This document shows positions 1 through 9,035 of a stretch of 64,000 bases of DNA, in pieces. The DNA is from Cyanobium sp. NIES-981 (lineage in GTDB: Bacteria > Cyanobacteriota > Cyanobacteriia > PCC-6307 > Cyanobiaceae). The stretch spans positions 620,001-684,000 of the forward strand of contig NZ_LT578417.1 of assembly GCF_900088535.1 (NCBI RefSeq). The letters run 5' to 3'. Under the pieces are notes generated by a model. The model did no database searches. It was not told the origin of the DNA and saw nothing but the letters and a program-made list of their open reading frames with translations. Made by a program: the position numbers and the translations under genes. The stretch's first letter is position 1. Each line of letters begins with the position of its first letter.

Positions 1-397
1 GGGCGTCCGGGCGGCTGGCATGGATCGCCCGGCGGTAGGCGCCGCTGCCCGCCGTGGCGGGGGTGGCCAGCACACCCACCCGGTCGCTGCTGATCACGCT
101 GGCCACGCTGTCGATCAGGCCGAGCACGGGCACGCCCGCCTCGGCCACGGCCACATCGAGGGCCAGGGCATTGGAGGTGTTGCAGGCCATCAGCAGCACG
201 CCCACCCTCTGGCGGCGCAACCACTGCACCACCTCCGCCGCGATGGTGCGGATCTCCTCGGCGCTGCGGGTGCCGTAGGGCACCCGCGCCGTGTCCCCCA
301 GGTAGAGGCAGGGGGAGTGGGGATAGAGCTGGTTCACCCTGCGCAGCACGGTGAGGCCGCCAAGACCGCTGTCGAACAGCCCGAGAAGCAGCGCCAT
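1..397 (-). CDS. murI: Glutamate racemase, N-terminal part (runs off the window)
   Basis: Interconverts L- and D-glutamate, supplying D-Glu for peptidoglycan in the cytoplasm. About 132 N-terminal residues are visible; the rest lies beyond base 1. The start FDSGLGGLTV carries the first catalytic region (Asp9), and ACNTSNA at about residue 72 carries the first catalytic cysteine. GDTARVPYG at about 34-42 is also typical of the family. The ATG overlaps the TGA of the upstream amidase gene (ATGA), so the two wall genes are probably translated from one mRNA. The second catalytic cysteine cannot be checked because of the truncation. Confidence 0.95.
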   Translation of the reverse strand, partial: MALLLGLFDSGLGGLTVLRRVNQLYPHSPCLYLGDTARVPYGTRSAEEIRTIAAEVVQWLRRQRVGVLLMACNTSNALALDVAVAEAGVPVLGLIDSVASVISSDRVGVLATPATAGSGAYRRAIHASRPDA

Positions 398-1473
398 CAG
401 CGTCCTCCGAGGTACTGGAGGATGCCCGTGGCCAGGGCCAGGGCCAGCCGGCGGCGGTGGGCGGGGTCCGCCAGCCGGGGCGCGTCGAGGGCACCGGTGA
501 CGAAGCCCATCTCCACCAGGGCGGAGGGCATCACGGTGCGGCGGATCACGAAGAAGCGCCCCTGCTTCACCCCCCGGTTCGGCGAGCCGGGGGACACGGC
601 CAGCATCTGGCCCTGCAGGGAGTCGGCCAGACGGCGGGAGTAACCGCTGGAGAAGTAGAAGGTCTCGATCCCATTCACGTCGGGACGCGCCATGCTCAGG
701 GCGTTGGCGTGGACGCTCACGAACACGTCGGCACCGACGCGGTTCGCCAGGGACACCCGGGGCGGGAGGTCGACGTCCACCTCCGAGGTGCGGGTCATCA
801 CCACGGTCACGCCGCGGGCCTGGAGGAGCCGCGCCACCTGCAGCGACACATCGAGCACCACGTCGGTCTCCCGCAGGCCGCGGATGCCCACGGCCCCGGG
901 ATCCGGGCCTCCATGACCGGGGTCGATCACCACCTTGAACCGACCCCGTGGCACCACCGGCAGCCCATCGGCCGAGAGGGGGGTGCTGGCGGTGGGGAAA
1001 CTGGCCACCGGGTAGGAGGCCACGGCAGTGCCCTCGATGTCGCCCTCGCCGAGGCCCAGCAGCACCGCCCGGCTGAGGCCCTTGAACTCCAGCTTCCAGC
1101 GGTCGGGGGAGGTGCCCACCAGGCGCAGGTCGGCGGGGTCGAGGTCGGTGCCCGGCCGGAACTCCACCACGATCCGGGTGGAGGTGGGGGTGGGCTTGCC
1201 GATCCGCACCTCCCGCACGTCGCCGCTGCCGCGGATGGAGCGGGCCCGGGAGGGGGCGCCCGGCAGGTCGACCCACACCCGCGGCCCCTGGATCCGGGAG
1301 CCGTCCTCGAAGAAGGCCTGCGGCCGCACATTGGGACTGGTGCGCAGCTCCAGCACCCCCTGGCGGGTGATGCGCCAGGCCGCCAGGCTCGAGGCCCAGG
1401 CCGGCAGGTCGGCCAGCAGCAGGGCCAGCACGAGCAGGCCGCGAATCACAGTCCAGGGATGCCTGCGGGTCAT
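397..1473 (-). CDS. N-acetylmuramoyl-L-alanine amidase with AMIN domain
   Basis: Zinc amidase that cleaves the bond between MurNAc and the stem peptide during daughter-cell separation and wall turnover, in the periplasm. The 358-residue protein has a signal peptide (residues 1-27, ending at PAWA), an AMIN-type beta domain (about 30-135) and an Amidase_3 domain (about 178-355). Zinc ligands are visible as DPGHGG (His187), RETD (Glu202) and SVHAN (His255), and VEMGF supplies the catalytic glutamate near 321. It matches the AmiC type in architecture. It is the first gene of an overlapping pair with murI. Confidence 0.93.
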   Translation of the reverse strand: MTRRHPWTVIRGLLVLALLLADLPAWASSLAAWRITRQGVLELRTSPNVRPQAFFEDGSRIQGPRVWVDLPGAPSRARSIRGSGDVREVRIGKPTPTSTRIVVEFRPGTDLDPADLRLVGTSPDRWKLEFKGLSRAVLLGLGEGDIEGTAVASYPVASFPTASTPLSADGLPVVPRGRFKVVIDPGHGGPDPGAVGIRGLRETDVVLDVSLQVARLLQARGVTVVMTRTSEVDVDLPPRVSLANRVGADVFVSVHANALSMARPDVNGIETFYFSSGYSRRLADSLQGQMLAVSPGSPNRGVKQGRFFVIRRTVMPSALVEMGFVTGALDAPRLADPAHRRRLALALATGILQYLGGR

Positions 1474-1495
1474 GGGCGGCCGGTGTGACGGGGGC

Positions 1496-2314
1496 TCAGA
1501 ACAGGGCAGGCCGGCGGTGCTGCAGGCTCGGCATCTGGGCCCGCACCCGCTCGCCGTGGCGTGGGTCGATCGGAGCGACGGCCAGGCCGGGGGCGTCGCC
1601 GGCGTCGGCCAGCACCGTGCCCCAGGGATCGATCACCAGCGCGTGGCCATGGCTCTGGCGACGGCCGTAGTGCAGCCCGGTCTGGGCCGGTGCCACCACA
1701 TAGGCGGTGTTTTCGATCGCCCGGGCCTGGAGCAGCACCTGCCAGTGGTCCTTGCCGGTGAAGGCCGTGAAGGCGGCCGGCACCATCAGCACATCGGCGC
1801 CGGCGGCGGCCAGGTGGCGGTAGAGCTCGGGGAAGCGGACGTCGTAGCAGATGGACAGGCCGATGCGGCCCAGACCCGGCACCGCCACCACCGGGGGCAG
1901 CTCCTCACCGGGGCGCACCGTGGCCGACTCCCGGTAGGTGTTGCCGTCGGGCAGATCCACATCGAAGAGATGGATCTTGTCGTAGCGGGCCAGCAGCTGC
2001 CCCTCGGTGCCCACCAGCTCGGCCCGGTTGAGGGTGTGCCCCTCACCGGAGGGCACGGGGAAGCCGCCGCCGAGGAGGGTCACCTGGTAGCGGCGCGCCA
2101 TGGTGACCAGAAAGGTGCTGCAGCGCTCCGCCAGGGCAGGAGCGAGTTCCAGACGGAGTGCGTCCTCCCCCATGAAGGCGAAGTTCTCAGGCAGGCCCAC
2201 CAGTTCGGCGCCCCGGCGCGCTGCCAGCTCGATCTGCTCCTCGGCAGCCGCGAAGTTGGCATCCGGATCCGGCGTGCTGGTGAGCTGCACCGCTGCCGCC
2301 AGAAAACTGCTCAC
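1496..2314 (-). CDS. Carbon-nitrogen hydrolase (nitrilase superfamily, Nit1/omega-amidase-like)
   Basis: Predicted cytoplasmic amidase of about 272 residues. The Glu-Lys-Cys triad is visible: LPENF (Glu about 43), YDKIHLFDVD (Lys about 113) and SICYDVRFPE (Cys about 156). YDKIHLFDVD and the region after the cysteine are typical of the Nit1/Nit2 branch, whose members repair deaminated glutathione or hydrolyse alpha-ketoglutaramate; which applies here cannot be told. I chose the GTG at 2314 (SSFLAAAVQLTSTPD) because the conserved domain begins at once; the open frame continues upstream to 2704 but there it is a shadow of comB. Confidence 0.88.
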   Translation of the reverse strand: MSSFLAAAVQLTSTPDPDANFAAAEEQIELAARRGAELVGLPENFAFMGEDALRLELAPALAERCSTFLVTMARRYQVTLLGGGFPVPSGEGHTLNRAELVGTEGQLLARYDKIHLFDVDLPDGNTYRESATVRPGEELPPVVAVPGLGRIGLSICYDVRFPELYRHLAAAGADVLMVPAAFTAFTGKDHWQVLLQARAIENTAYVVAPAQTGLHYGRRQSHGHALVIDPWGTVLADAGDAPGLAVAPIDPRHGERVRAQMPSLQHRRPALF

Positions 2315-2385
2315 CAGGTGACAGAAACGAACCGCCGCACTGTAAGGGTGCTGCCAAGGCCGAACCGGACCCTCCAGCAGGGGCG

Positions 2386-3141
2386 TCAACTGGCCCGCAG
2401 CACCCCCGGCTCCTGCTGCATCGGCACGATGCGGAGGTTGTCCACGGCGCTGCAGCAGGCGAAGTCGGCGTCGTGGTTGCCCAGACCACTGAGGCGCTGC
2501 CCATGGCTGGCGGCCCGCAGGCAGGTCTCGGGATCGCTGTGCCACTGCTGCCACAGGGCCAGGGCCGCCAGCATCTCGTCGTTGCCGAAGCTCACCCCCC
2601 GATGGGGGGCCACCGCCAGCTCCGTGGCGGCGGAGGCCACCGCACCGGCGGCCAGGCTGTCTTCGAGGGAGTAGTCGCCCTCCCAGCCACTGCCCACGAT
2701 CCACACCCGTTCCACGGCCGACTCCACCAGGCGCCGGGCCACGGCCGTGCGGTTCGGCAGGCAGGCTGTGAGCAGCAGGGGGACCGGGCGAACGGCCTGC
2801 AGGGAGCGGGTGCCGTTGGTGGTGCTCATGAAGATCCGCTTGCCCTGCACCAGCTCAGGGGTCACCGCCAGGGGGGAATTGCCCAGGTCGTAGCCCTCCA
2901 CCCGCCGGCCGCCCCGCTCTCCCGCCCGCAGGGTGCGCCCGGGCGGCCAGGCGGCCGCCGCCGCATCCAGCGCGGCCAGATCGGCGAAGGCCTCCACGGC
3001 CTCCGCTCCGTTCTGCAGTGCCCAAGCAATGGTGGTGGTGGCCCGCAGCACATCGATCACCACGGCGGCGTCCGGTCCCCCCTCCGCCACGGCCTTCACG
3101 GGAGGCACGCACTCGGAGGTGTGGAAGTAGGAGATCTGCAC
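2386..3141 (-). CDS. comB: 2-phosphosulfolactate phosphatase family protein
   Basis: ComB family, Mg-dependent phosphatase that in methanogens acts in coenzyme M synthesis. The cyanobacterial substrate is not known, since these cells do not make coenzyme M. The 251-residue protein has the family's [10 protein letters not shown] (Asp30), GNSPL and STTNGTRSL motifs in the expected order and is full length. It lies 71 bases upstream of the nitrilase-type gene on the same strand and may share its transcript. It is transcribed divergently from ubiD. Confidence 0.87.
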   Translation of the reverse strand: MQISYFHTSECVPPVKAVAEGGPDAAVVIDVLRATTTIAWALQNGAEAVEAFADLAALDAAAAAWPPGRTLRAGERGGRRVEGYDLGNSPLAVTPELVQGKRIFMSTTNGTRSLQAVRPVPLLLTACLPNRTAVARRLVESAVERVWIVGSGWEGDYSLEDSLAAGAVASAATELAVAPHRGVSFGNDEMLAALALWQQWHSDPETCLRAASHGQRLSGLGNHDADFACCSAVDNLRIVPMQQEPGVLRAS

Positions 3142-3294
3142 GACGGACGCCGGACGGGGGCATCACAGTAGGAATGCTCCGGCGGGCTGCGGAACGCAGC
3201 AGCGGGCCCGTCTGCGGCACAGTGCCTTCAAGCGCGGGGATCCGGCTCCAGACCGAGGAGTCCCGGACCCTGCCAAGGACCCTGCCCCGCGTCG

Positions 3295-4881
3295 ATGACC
3301 GCCACCCAGGCTGCCCCCGTGACCCGCCGTCGCCTCCGCCGCGACCTGAGGGGCTTCCTGGCCCTGCTGGAGAGCCGGGGCCAGCTGCGGCGCATTCAGG
3401 CGCCGGTGGACCCCGACCTGGAGCTGGCGGCCATTGCCGACCGGGTGCTCAGCTGCGGCGGCCCGGCCCTGCTGTTCGAGAACGTGATCGGCAGCTCCAT
3501 GCCGGTGGCCATCAACCTGCTCGGCACCCAGGAGCGGGTGCTGTGGAGCATGGGCATGGAGCAGCCCGAGGAACTGGAAGCCCTCGGCGGGCGGCTGGCG
3601 CTGCTGCAGCAGCCGCGCCCGCCCAAGGGAGCCAAGGAGGCGCTGCGCTTCGGTTCGGTGCTGCTGGATGTGCTCAAGGCGCGGCCCGATCTCGACCTCA
3701 CCCCCCCCTGCCATCAGCAGGTGTTGAAAGGCGAGCGGGTGAACCTCGATGCCCTGCCGCTGCTGCGCCCCTGGCCGAGCGATGGGGGCCGCATCATCAC
3801 CCTCGGCCTGGTGATCACCAAGGACCCCGAAACCGGTACCCCCAATGTGGGGGTCTACCGGCTGCAGCAGCAGTCGGTCAACACCATGACGGTGCACTGG
3901 CTGAGCGTGCGCGGCGGCGCCCGCCACCTGCGCAAGGCGGCGGCCCTGGGGAAGAAGCTGGAGATCGCCATCGCCATCGGCGTCCATCCCCTGCTGGTGA
4001 TGGCCGCCGCCACCCCGATCCCGGTGCAGCTGAGCGAATGGCTGTTCGCGGGCATCTATGCTGGCGAAGGGGTGCGGCTGGCCAAGTGCAAGACCGTGAA
4101 CCTGGAGGTGCCCAGCCACAGCGAAGTGGTGCTGGAGGGCACGATCACGCCCGGCGAAGAGCGCTCCGATGGGCCCTTCGGCGACCACATGGGCTTCTAC
4201 GGCGGCGAGGAGCCCTCCCCGCTGGTGCGCATCCAGTGCGTCACCCAGCGCCGTGATCCCATCTACTTCACCACCTTCAGCGGCCGTCCCCCCAAGGAGG
4301 ACGCCATGCTCGCGATCGCCCTCAACCGCATCTACACACCGATCCTGCGCCAGCAGATCCCGGAGATCGTGGATTTCTTCCTGCCGATGGAGGGGCTCAG
4401 CTACAAGCTGGCGGTGATCGCCATCGACAAGGCCTACCCCGGCCAGGCCAAGCGCGCCGCGATGGCCTTCTGGACGGCTCTGCCCCAGTTCACCTACACG
4501 AAGTTCGTGGTGGTGGTGGACAAGAGCATCAACATCCGCGACCCCCGCCAGGTGATCTGGGCGATCAGCGCCCTCGTGGATCCCCAGCGCGACCTGTTCG
4601 TGCTGGCGGACACCCCCTTTGACAGTCTCGATTTCGCCAGCGAACGGCTGGGCCTGGGCGGCCGCCTTGCCATCGATGCCACCACCAAGCTCGGACCGGA
4701 GCGGCGCCACCCCTGGGGCGAACCCCTCGGCCGCCCCCCCGAACTGGAGGCCCGCCTCGATGCCCGCTGGCAGGAGCTGGGCCTGGGGGATGTGGGCCGC
4801 GCCGCCCCCGATCCCACCCTCTTCGGCTACACCCTCGAACACGTGCTCGACCGCCTCAGCCGGGCTGGTCTGGGGGCCTGA
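3295..4881 (+). CDS. ubiD: UbiD-family decarboxylase (4-hydroxy-3-prenylbenzoate decarboxylase type)
   Basis: Prenylated-FMN decarboxylase. In cyanobacteria this family is linked to decarboxylation of the prenylated 4-hydroxybenzoate ring in plastoquinone synthesis. The 528-residue protein spans the whole family, with LFENVIGSSMPVAINLLG near residues 60-78, ITKDPETGTPNVGVYR at about 178-193 and the central block DGPFGDHMGFY. The ATG at 3295 starts just before the conserved N-terminal part. The flavin prenyltransferase partner UbiX is not in the window. An Rrf2-type regulator gene follows after 19 bases. Confidence 0.92.
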   Translation: MTATQAAPVTRRRLRRDLRGFLALLESRGQLRRIQAPVDPDLELAAIADRVLSCGGPALLFENVIGSSMPVAINLLGTQERVLWSMGMEQPEELEALGGRLALLQQPRPPKGAKEALRFGSVLLDVLKARPDLDLTPPCHQQVLKGERVNLDALPLLRPWPSDGGRIITLGLVITKDPETGTPNVGVYRLQQQSVNTMTVHWLSVRGGARHLRKAAALGKKLEIAIAIGVHPLLVMAAATPIPVQLSEWLFAGIYAGEGVRLAKCKTVNLEVPSHSEVVLEGTITPGEERSDGPFGDHMGFYGGEEPSPLVRIQCVTQRRDPIYFTTFSGRPPKEDAMLAIALNRIYTPILRQQIPEIVDFFLPMEGLSYKLAVIAIDKAYPGQAKRAAMAFWTALPQFTYTKFVVVVDKSINIRDPRQVIWAISALVDPQRDLFVLADTPFDSLDFASERLGLGGRLAIDATTKLGPERRHPWGEPLGRPPELEARLDARWQELGLGDVGRAAPDPTLFGYTLEHVLDRLSRAGLGA

Positions 4882-4900
4882 TCCCACCCGTCCGTCGACC

Positions 4901-5335
4901 ATGCTGGCCAAGAGCACCACGGATGCGATCAGGGCCCTGCTGGAGCTGGCCGCCGTTCCCGAGCGCTGGCGCACCGGCCGCGAGCTGGCGGCGGCCCAGC
5001 AGCTGCCCGAACCGATGCTGGAGCAGCTGCTGCTGCGGCTGCGCCGGGCGGGCCTGGTGGTGGCCCGGCGCGGTCGGCTGGGTGGCTACCGCCTGGCGCG
5101 CCCCCCTGCCGAGATCTGCCTGGCGGCGGTGATCGGGGCCATGCAGACGCCAGCGCCGCCGCGGGAACCGGAATCGGCGGGCTCAGCGGCCGAGCAGGTG
5201 ACCCGGGCCCTGGAGCAGCGGTTGCAGCGGGCGGTGGGCCGCACCCTGCAGGAGCTGAGCCTCGAGGAACTGCTCTTCGATCTGCGCAGTGCCGAGGCCT
5301 GCCGCGACGGCGATGCCGGCCTGCTGCTGGGCTAG
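4901..5335 (+). CDS. Rrf2-family winged-helix transcriptional regulator
   Basis: DNA-binding regulator of 144 residues. Residues about 1-65 form the Rrf2 winged helix: DAIRALLELA, a recognition-helix region around LPEPMLEQLLLRLRRAGLV, and the wing RRGRLGGYRLAR. The C-terminal half lacks the three-cysteine Fe-S ligand pattern of IscR and NsrR; only isolated cysteines remain. It therefore probably does not bind a cluster, unless a partner contributes. The ATG follows ubiD by 19 bases, so the two may be co-transcribed. Its targets are unknown. Confidence 0.82.
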   Translation: MLAKSTTDAIRALLELAAVPERWRTGRELAAAQQLPEPMLEQLLLRLRRAGLVVARRGRLGGYRLARPPAEICLAAVIGAMQTPAPPREPESAGSAAEQVTRALEQRLQRAVGRTLQELSLEELLFDLRSAEACRDGDAGLLLG

Positions 5336-5378
5336 GGCAGGGTGATCCATAGGATCCAGGCACCGCAGGTCCCCCGTC

Positions 5379-6704
5379 TTGGCCCAGTCCAGCCCCCCCA
5401 GCGCCCCGCTCCTCCTGCCGGCCGGCGGCAGCCTGCGGGGCACGGTGCGGGTGCCGGGCGACAAGTCGATCTCCCACCGCGCGCTGCTGTTCGGCGCCAT
5501 CGCCTGCGGTGAAACCTGCATCGAAGGCCTGCTGCCCGCCGAGGATCCCCTCAGCACGGCCGCCTGCCTGCGCGCCATGGGGGTGGAGGTGTCGCCAATC
5601 GTGGCGGGCGCTCTGGTGCGGGTGCAGGGGGTGGGCCTCGATGGGCTGCAGGAGCCGGGGGACGTGCTGGACTGCGGCAACTCCGGCACCACCATGCGGT
5701 TGATGCTGGGGCTGCTGGCGGGCCGCGCCGGCCGCCATTTCGTCCTCACCGGCGACGCTTCCCTGCGTGGACGGCCGATGCGCCGGGTGGGGGCACCGCT
5801 GGCAGGCATGGGCGCCGTGATCCATGGCCGCAGGGACGGCAACTTCGCCCCGCTGGCCGTGCTGGGCCAGGAGCTGCGCGGCACCACGGTGCGGACACCG
5901 GTGGCCTCCGCCCAGGTGAAGAGCGCCCTGCTGCTGGCGGCCCTCAGCGCCGAGGGCCCCACCACCGTGATCGAGCCGGCCCAGAGCCGCGACCACAGCG
6001 AGCGGATGCTGCGGGCCTTCGGCGCCGCGCTGCAGGTGGGCGGCCCCGGCGACACCTGCGTCACGGTGGAGCCGGGCGCGACCCTGCGGGGCCAGAGGGT
6101 GGTGGTGCCCGGGGACATCAGCTCCGCCGCCTTCTGGCTGGTGGCCGGGGCGGTCACCCCGGGGGCCGATCTCACCGTGGAGAACGTGGGCCTGAACCCC
6201 AGCCGTACCGGCATCCTGGAGGTGCTGCAGCAGATGGGGGCCCGCATCGAGGTGCTGAACCGCCGCGATGTGGCCGGCGAGCCGGTGGGGGATCTGCGGG
6301 TGCGGCATGGCCCGCTGCAGGCCTTCAGCATCGGCGGGGAGCTGATTCCCCGGCTGGTGGATGAGATCCCGGTGCTGGCCGTGGCGGCCTGCTGCGCGGA
6401 GGGCAGCAGCCGCATCCGCGATGCCGGGGAGCTGCGTGTCAAGGAAACCGACCGGCTGGCGGTGATGGCGCGGCAGCTGGGGGCGATGGGAGCCCGGATC
6501 GAGGAATACGAGGACGGCATGGCCGTCCATGGGGGCGCGGAGCTCCGCGGTGCCGAGCTCGACAGCGAGACCGACCACCGGGTGGCCATGAGTCTGGCCG
6601 TGGCGGCCGGCGTCGCCCGGGGCGACAGCCGGCTGCACCGGCCCGAGGCCGCTGCGGTGTCCTATCCCGGGTTCTGGGATGACCTCCAGCGCCTCGCCGC
6701 TTAG
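5379..6704 (+). CDS. aroA: 3-phosphoshikimate 1-carboxyvinyltransferase (EPSP synthase)
   Basis: Sixth step of the shikimate pathway: transfers enolpyruvyl from PEP to shikimate 3-phosphate. The 441-residue protein has [13 protein letters not shown] near the N-terminus, [38 protein letters not shown] and [17 protein letters not shown]. These blocks resemble class II (CP4-like) enzymes more than the E. coli class I type, although the active-site loop has Gly where CP4 has Ala. The start is a TTG at 5379. The 3' end overlaps the next gene by 26 bases. Confidence 0.95.
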   Translation: MAQSSPPSAPLLLPAGGSLRGTVRVPGDKSISHRALLFGAIACGETCIEGLLPAEDPLSTAACLRAMGVEVSPIVAGALVRVQGVGLDGLQEPGDVLDCGNSGTTMRLMLGLLAGRAGRHFVLTGDASLRGRPMRRVGAPLAGMGAVIHGRRDGNFAPLAVLGQELRGTTVRTPVASAQVKSALLLAALSAEGPTTVIEPAQSRDHSERMLRAFGAALQVGGPGDTCVTVEPGATLRGQRVVVPGDISSAAFWLVAGAVTPGADLTVENVGLNPSRTGILEVLQQMGARIEVLNRRDVAGEPVGDLRVRHGPLQAFSIGGELIPRLVDEIPVLAVAACCAEGSSRIRDAGELRVKETDRLAVMARQLGAMGARIEEYEDGMAVHGGAELRGAELDSETDHRVAMSLAVAAGVARGDSRLHRPEAAAVSYPGFWDDLQRLAA

Positions 6705-7608
6705 AGCCCGGGTCGGGGCCGACGGCAGCTTCAGCCTCTTCAGCGAGGCCTTCGGGGAGGGGTTCCACAGCGCCGAGGGAGCCCTGCGGGAGGCCCGCCA
6801 GAAATACGTGGAGCCGGCGGAACTGCAGCGCCATGGGCCGGGGCACCAGCTGCGCGTGCTGGATGTGGGTGTGGGCCTGGGCTACAACAGCGCCGCCCTG
6901 ATCGAGGCGGCCGCCGGCCGGGGGCTCAGCCTGTGCTGGTGGGGGCTGGAACTGGACCGGCGGCCGCTGGAGCTGGCCCTGGAGCACCCCGGCTTCCGCC
7001 GCCAGTGGCAGCCGGCCACCCTCGCGCTGCTGCAGCAGACCCTGGCCTCGGGCAGCTGGTGCTCCAACGGCAGCCTGGGCAGGATGCTCTGGGGTGACGC
7101 CCGGCACCGGCTGGCGGCAATCGAGGCGCGGGCGCCGGGTGGCTGCGACCTCATCCTCCTCGATGCCTTCTCGCCCCGACGCTGCCCCCAGCTCTGGAGC
7201 CAGGAGTTTCTGGCCCGGCTGGCCCGGCTGCTGGCCCCGGCTGGCCGACTGCTCACCTACTGCTCGGCGGCCGCGGTGCGGGGCAGCCTCCTGTGCCAGG
7301 GCCTCGAGCTGGCCGCCATCCGCACCCCAGGCGACGGGGCCGCGGCCTGGAGCGCCGGTACCGCCGCCAGCCCGGGCCCGCTGCTGCCCTCCCGCGTGCT
7401 GCGGGCGCTCACGGCGATGGAGCGGGAGCATCTGGCCACCCGGGCCGCCGAGCCCTACCGGGATCCCACCGGAACGGCGACGGCCCAGGAGGTGCTGCAG
7501 CGGCGGCAGCAGGCCCAGGCCGGCAGCGCGGCCCCCAGCACCAGCGCCTGGCGCCGCCGTTGGGGACTGCCCGGGCGGGCGGAGGTTCGGGCCGGTGGGC
7601 CCGCGTAG
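6679..7608 (+). CDS. MnmD/MnmC-like SAM-dependent tRNA methyltransferase (DUF752)
   Basis: Predicted methyltransferase of 309 residues, related to the MnmD domain of MnmC, which completes 5-methylaminomethyl-2-thiouridine at tRNA position 34. The SAM-binding glycine motif is [15 protein letters not shown] (about residues 56-70), and the family signature [17 protein letters not shown] lies near 157-173. [11 protein letters not shown] near the start also fits the family. No oxidase (MnmC FAD) domain is fused. The ATG lies inside the end of aroA, indicating co-expression. Confidence 0.85.
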   Translation: MTSSASPLRARVGADGSFSLFSEAFGEGFHSAEGALREARQKYVEPAELQRHGPGHQLRVLDVGVGLGYNSAALIEAAAGRGLSLCWWGLELDRRPLELALEHPGFRRQWQPATLALLQQTLASGSWCSNGSLGRMLWGDARHRLAAIEARAPGGCDLILLDAFSPRRCPQLWSQEFLARLARLLAPAGRLLTYCSAAAVRGSLLCQGLELAAIRTPGDGAAAWSAGTAASPGPLLPSRVLRALTAMEREHLATRAAEPYRDPTGTATAQEVLQRRQQAQAGSAAPSTSAWRRRWGLPGRAEVRAGGPA

Positions 7609-7634
7609 ATTCCGCCCAGCCGCCCCGCCCCACC

Positions 7635-8990
7635 ATGCTCGCCGTTGCCGTGTTGGCCGCCGGGAAGGGCACGCGGATGAAGAGTGAGCTGCCCAAGGTG
7701 CTGCAGCCCCTGGCCGGCTCCACCCTGGTGGAGCGCGTGCTGGCCAGTTGCCGCCATCTCGATCCCCAGCGCCAGCTGTTGATCGTGGGCCACCAGGCGG
7801 AACGGGTGGAGGCCTCCCTGGCGGCCCAGCCTGGCCTGGAGTTCGTGCTGCAGCAGCCCCAGAACGGCACCGGCCATGCCGTGCAGCAGTTGCTCGGCCC
7901 CCTGGAGGGCTTCGCGGGGGACCTGCTGGTGCTCAACGGGGATGTGCCGCTGCTGCGGCCCGCCACCCTTGAAGCCCTGCTGGAGCAGCACCACCGCACG
8001 GGCGCGGCGGTGACCCTGCTCACGGCCCGGCTCGACGATCCCAGCGGCTACGGCCGGGTGTTCTCCACTGACGACGGCCGGGTGAGCGCCATCGTGGAGC
8101 ACCGCGACTGCAGCGAGGAGCAGCGCCGCAACCCCCTGATCAATGCGGGCATCTACTGCTTCAACTGGCCGCAGCTGGCCGCCGTGCTGCCCTCCCTCAC
8201 CGCCGACAACGACCAGGGCGAGCTCTATCTCACCGACACGGTGGCGATGCTGGAGCCCGCCATGCATCAGGAGGTGGCCGATGCCGCCGAGATCAGCGGC
8301 ATCAACGACCGGCTGCAGCTGGCCCAGTGCGAAGCCCTGCTGCAGGAGCGGCTGCGCCGGCACTGGATGGCCGAGGGGGTGACCTTCACGGATCCCGCCA
8401 GCTGCACCCTGAGCGAGGGCACCCGCTTCGGCCGTGACGTGGTGGTGGAGCCCCAGTGCCATTTCCGCGGCGATTCCAGCATCGGAGCCGGCTGCCGCAT
8501 CGGCCCCGGCTGTCTGATCGAGGACTCCCGGCTGGGGGACGGTGTGCAGGCGCTCTACAGCGTGGTGCGCCAGGCCGAGGTGGGCGCGGGCTGCTCGCTC
8601 GGCCCCTTTGCCCAGGTGCGCCCGGGCTCGACCCTGGCCGAGCACTGCCACGTGGGCAACTTCGTGGAAGTGAAGAACAGCAGCCTGGGGGCGGGGGTGA
8701 AGGTGAACCACCTCAGCTACATCGGCGATGCCGACCTCGGCGAGCGGGTGAACGTGGGGGCGGGCACGATCACCGCCAACTACGATGGGGTGCGCAAGCA
8801 CCGCACGGTGATCGGCGCCGGCAGCAAGACCGGGGCCAACTCCGTGCTCGTGGCCCCGATCAGCCTGGGGGAGAACGTGACCGTGGGGGCGGGCTCCACC
8901 CTCACCCGCAACGTGCCCGCCGGGGCCCTGGCCCTGGGCCGGGCCCGCCAGCTGGTGAAGGAGAACTGGAGCGGCCCCCAGGGCGGCTGA
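7635..8990 (+). CDS. glmU: Bifunctional UDP-GlcNAc pyrophosphorylase / GlcN-1-P N-acetyltransferase
   Basis: Makes UDP-GlcNAc for peptidoglycan and lipopolysaccharide: acetylates glucosamine-1-phosphate, then transfers UMP. The 451-residue protein starts with the uridylyltransferase motif [25 protein letters not shown] (Asp for Mg) and a substrate-binding GTGHAVQQ follow. From about residue 250 come hexapeptide repeats of a left-handed beta-helix, with [21 protein letters not shown] and ANYDG of the acetyltransferase site. I chose the ATG at 7635, where the nucleotidyltransferase domain starts; the open frame upstream overlaps the methyltransferase gene. Confidence 0.96.
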   Translation: MLAVAVLAAGKGTRMKSELPKVLQPLAGSTLVERVLASCRHLDPQRQLLIVGHQAERVEASLAAQPGLEFVLQQPQNGTGHAVQQLLGPLEGFAGDLLVLNGDVPLLRPATLEALLEQHHRTGAAVTLLTARLDDPSGYGRVFSTDDGRVSAIVEHRDCSEEQRRNPLINAGIYCFNWPQLAAVLPSLTADNDQGELYLTDTVAMLEPAMHQEVADAAEISGINDRLQLAQCEALLQERLRRHWMAEGVTFTDPASCTLSEGTRFGRDVVVEPQCHFRGDSSIGAGCRIGPGCLIEDSRLGDGVQALYSVVRQAEVGAGCSLGPFAQVRPGSTLAEHCHVGNFVEVKNSSLGAGVKVNHLSYIGDADLGERVNVGAGTITANYDGVRKHRTVIGAGSKTGANSVLVAPISLGENVTVGAGSTLTRNVPAGALALGRARQLVKENWSGPQGG

Positions 8991-9035
8991 CCCCCCGATA
9001 CCGGCAGGCTTCGGGGCGCCGGAGCCGGCGGCGGC

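Noticed and set aside
2315-2704. N-terminal extension of the nitrilase-type protein
   Set aside because: It is the shadow of comB; the hydrolase domain begins right after the GTG at 2314.
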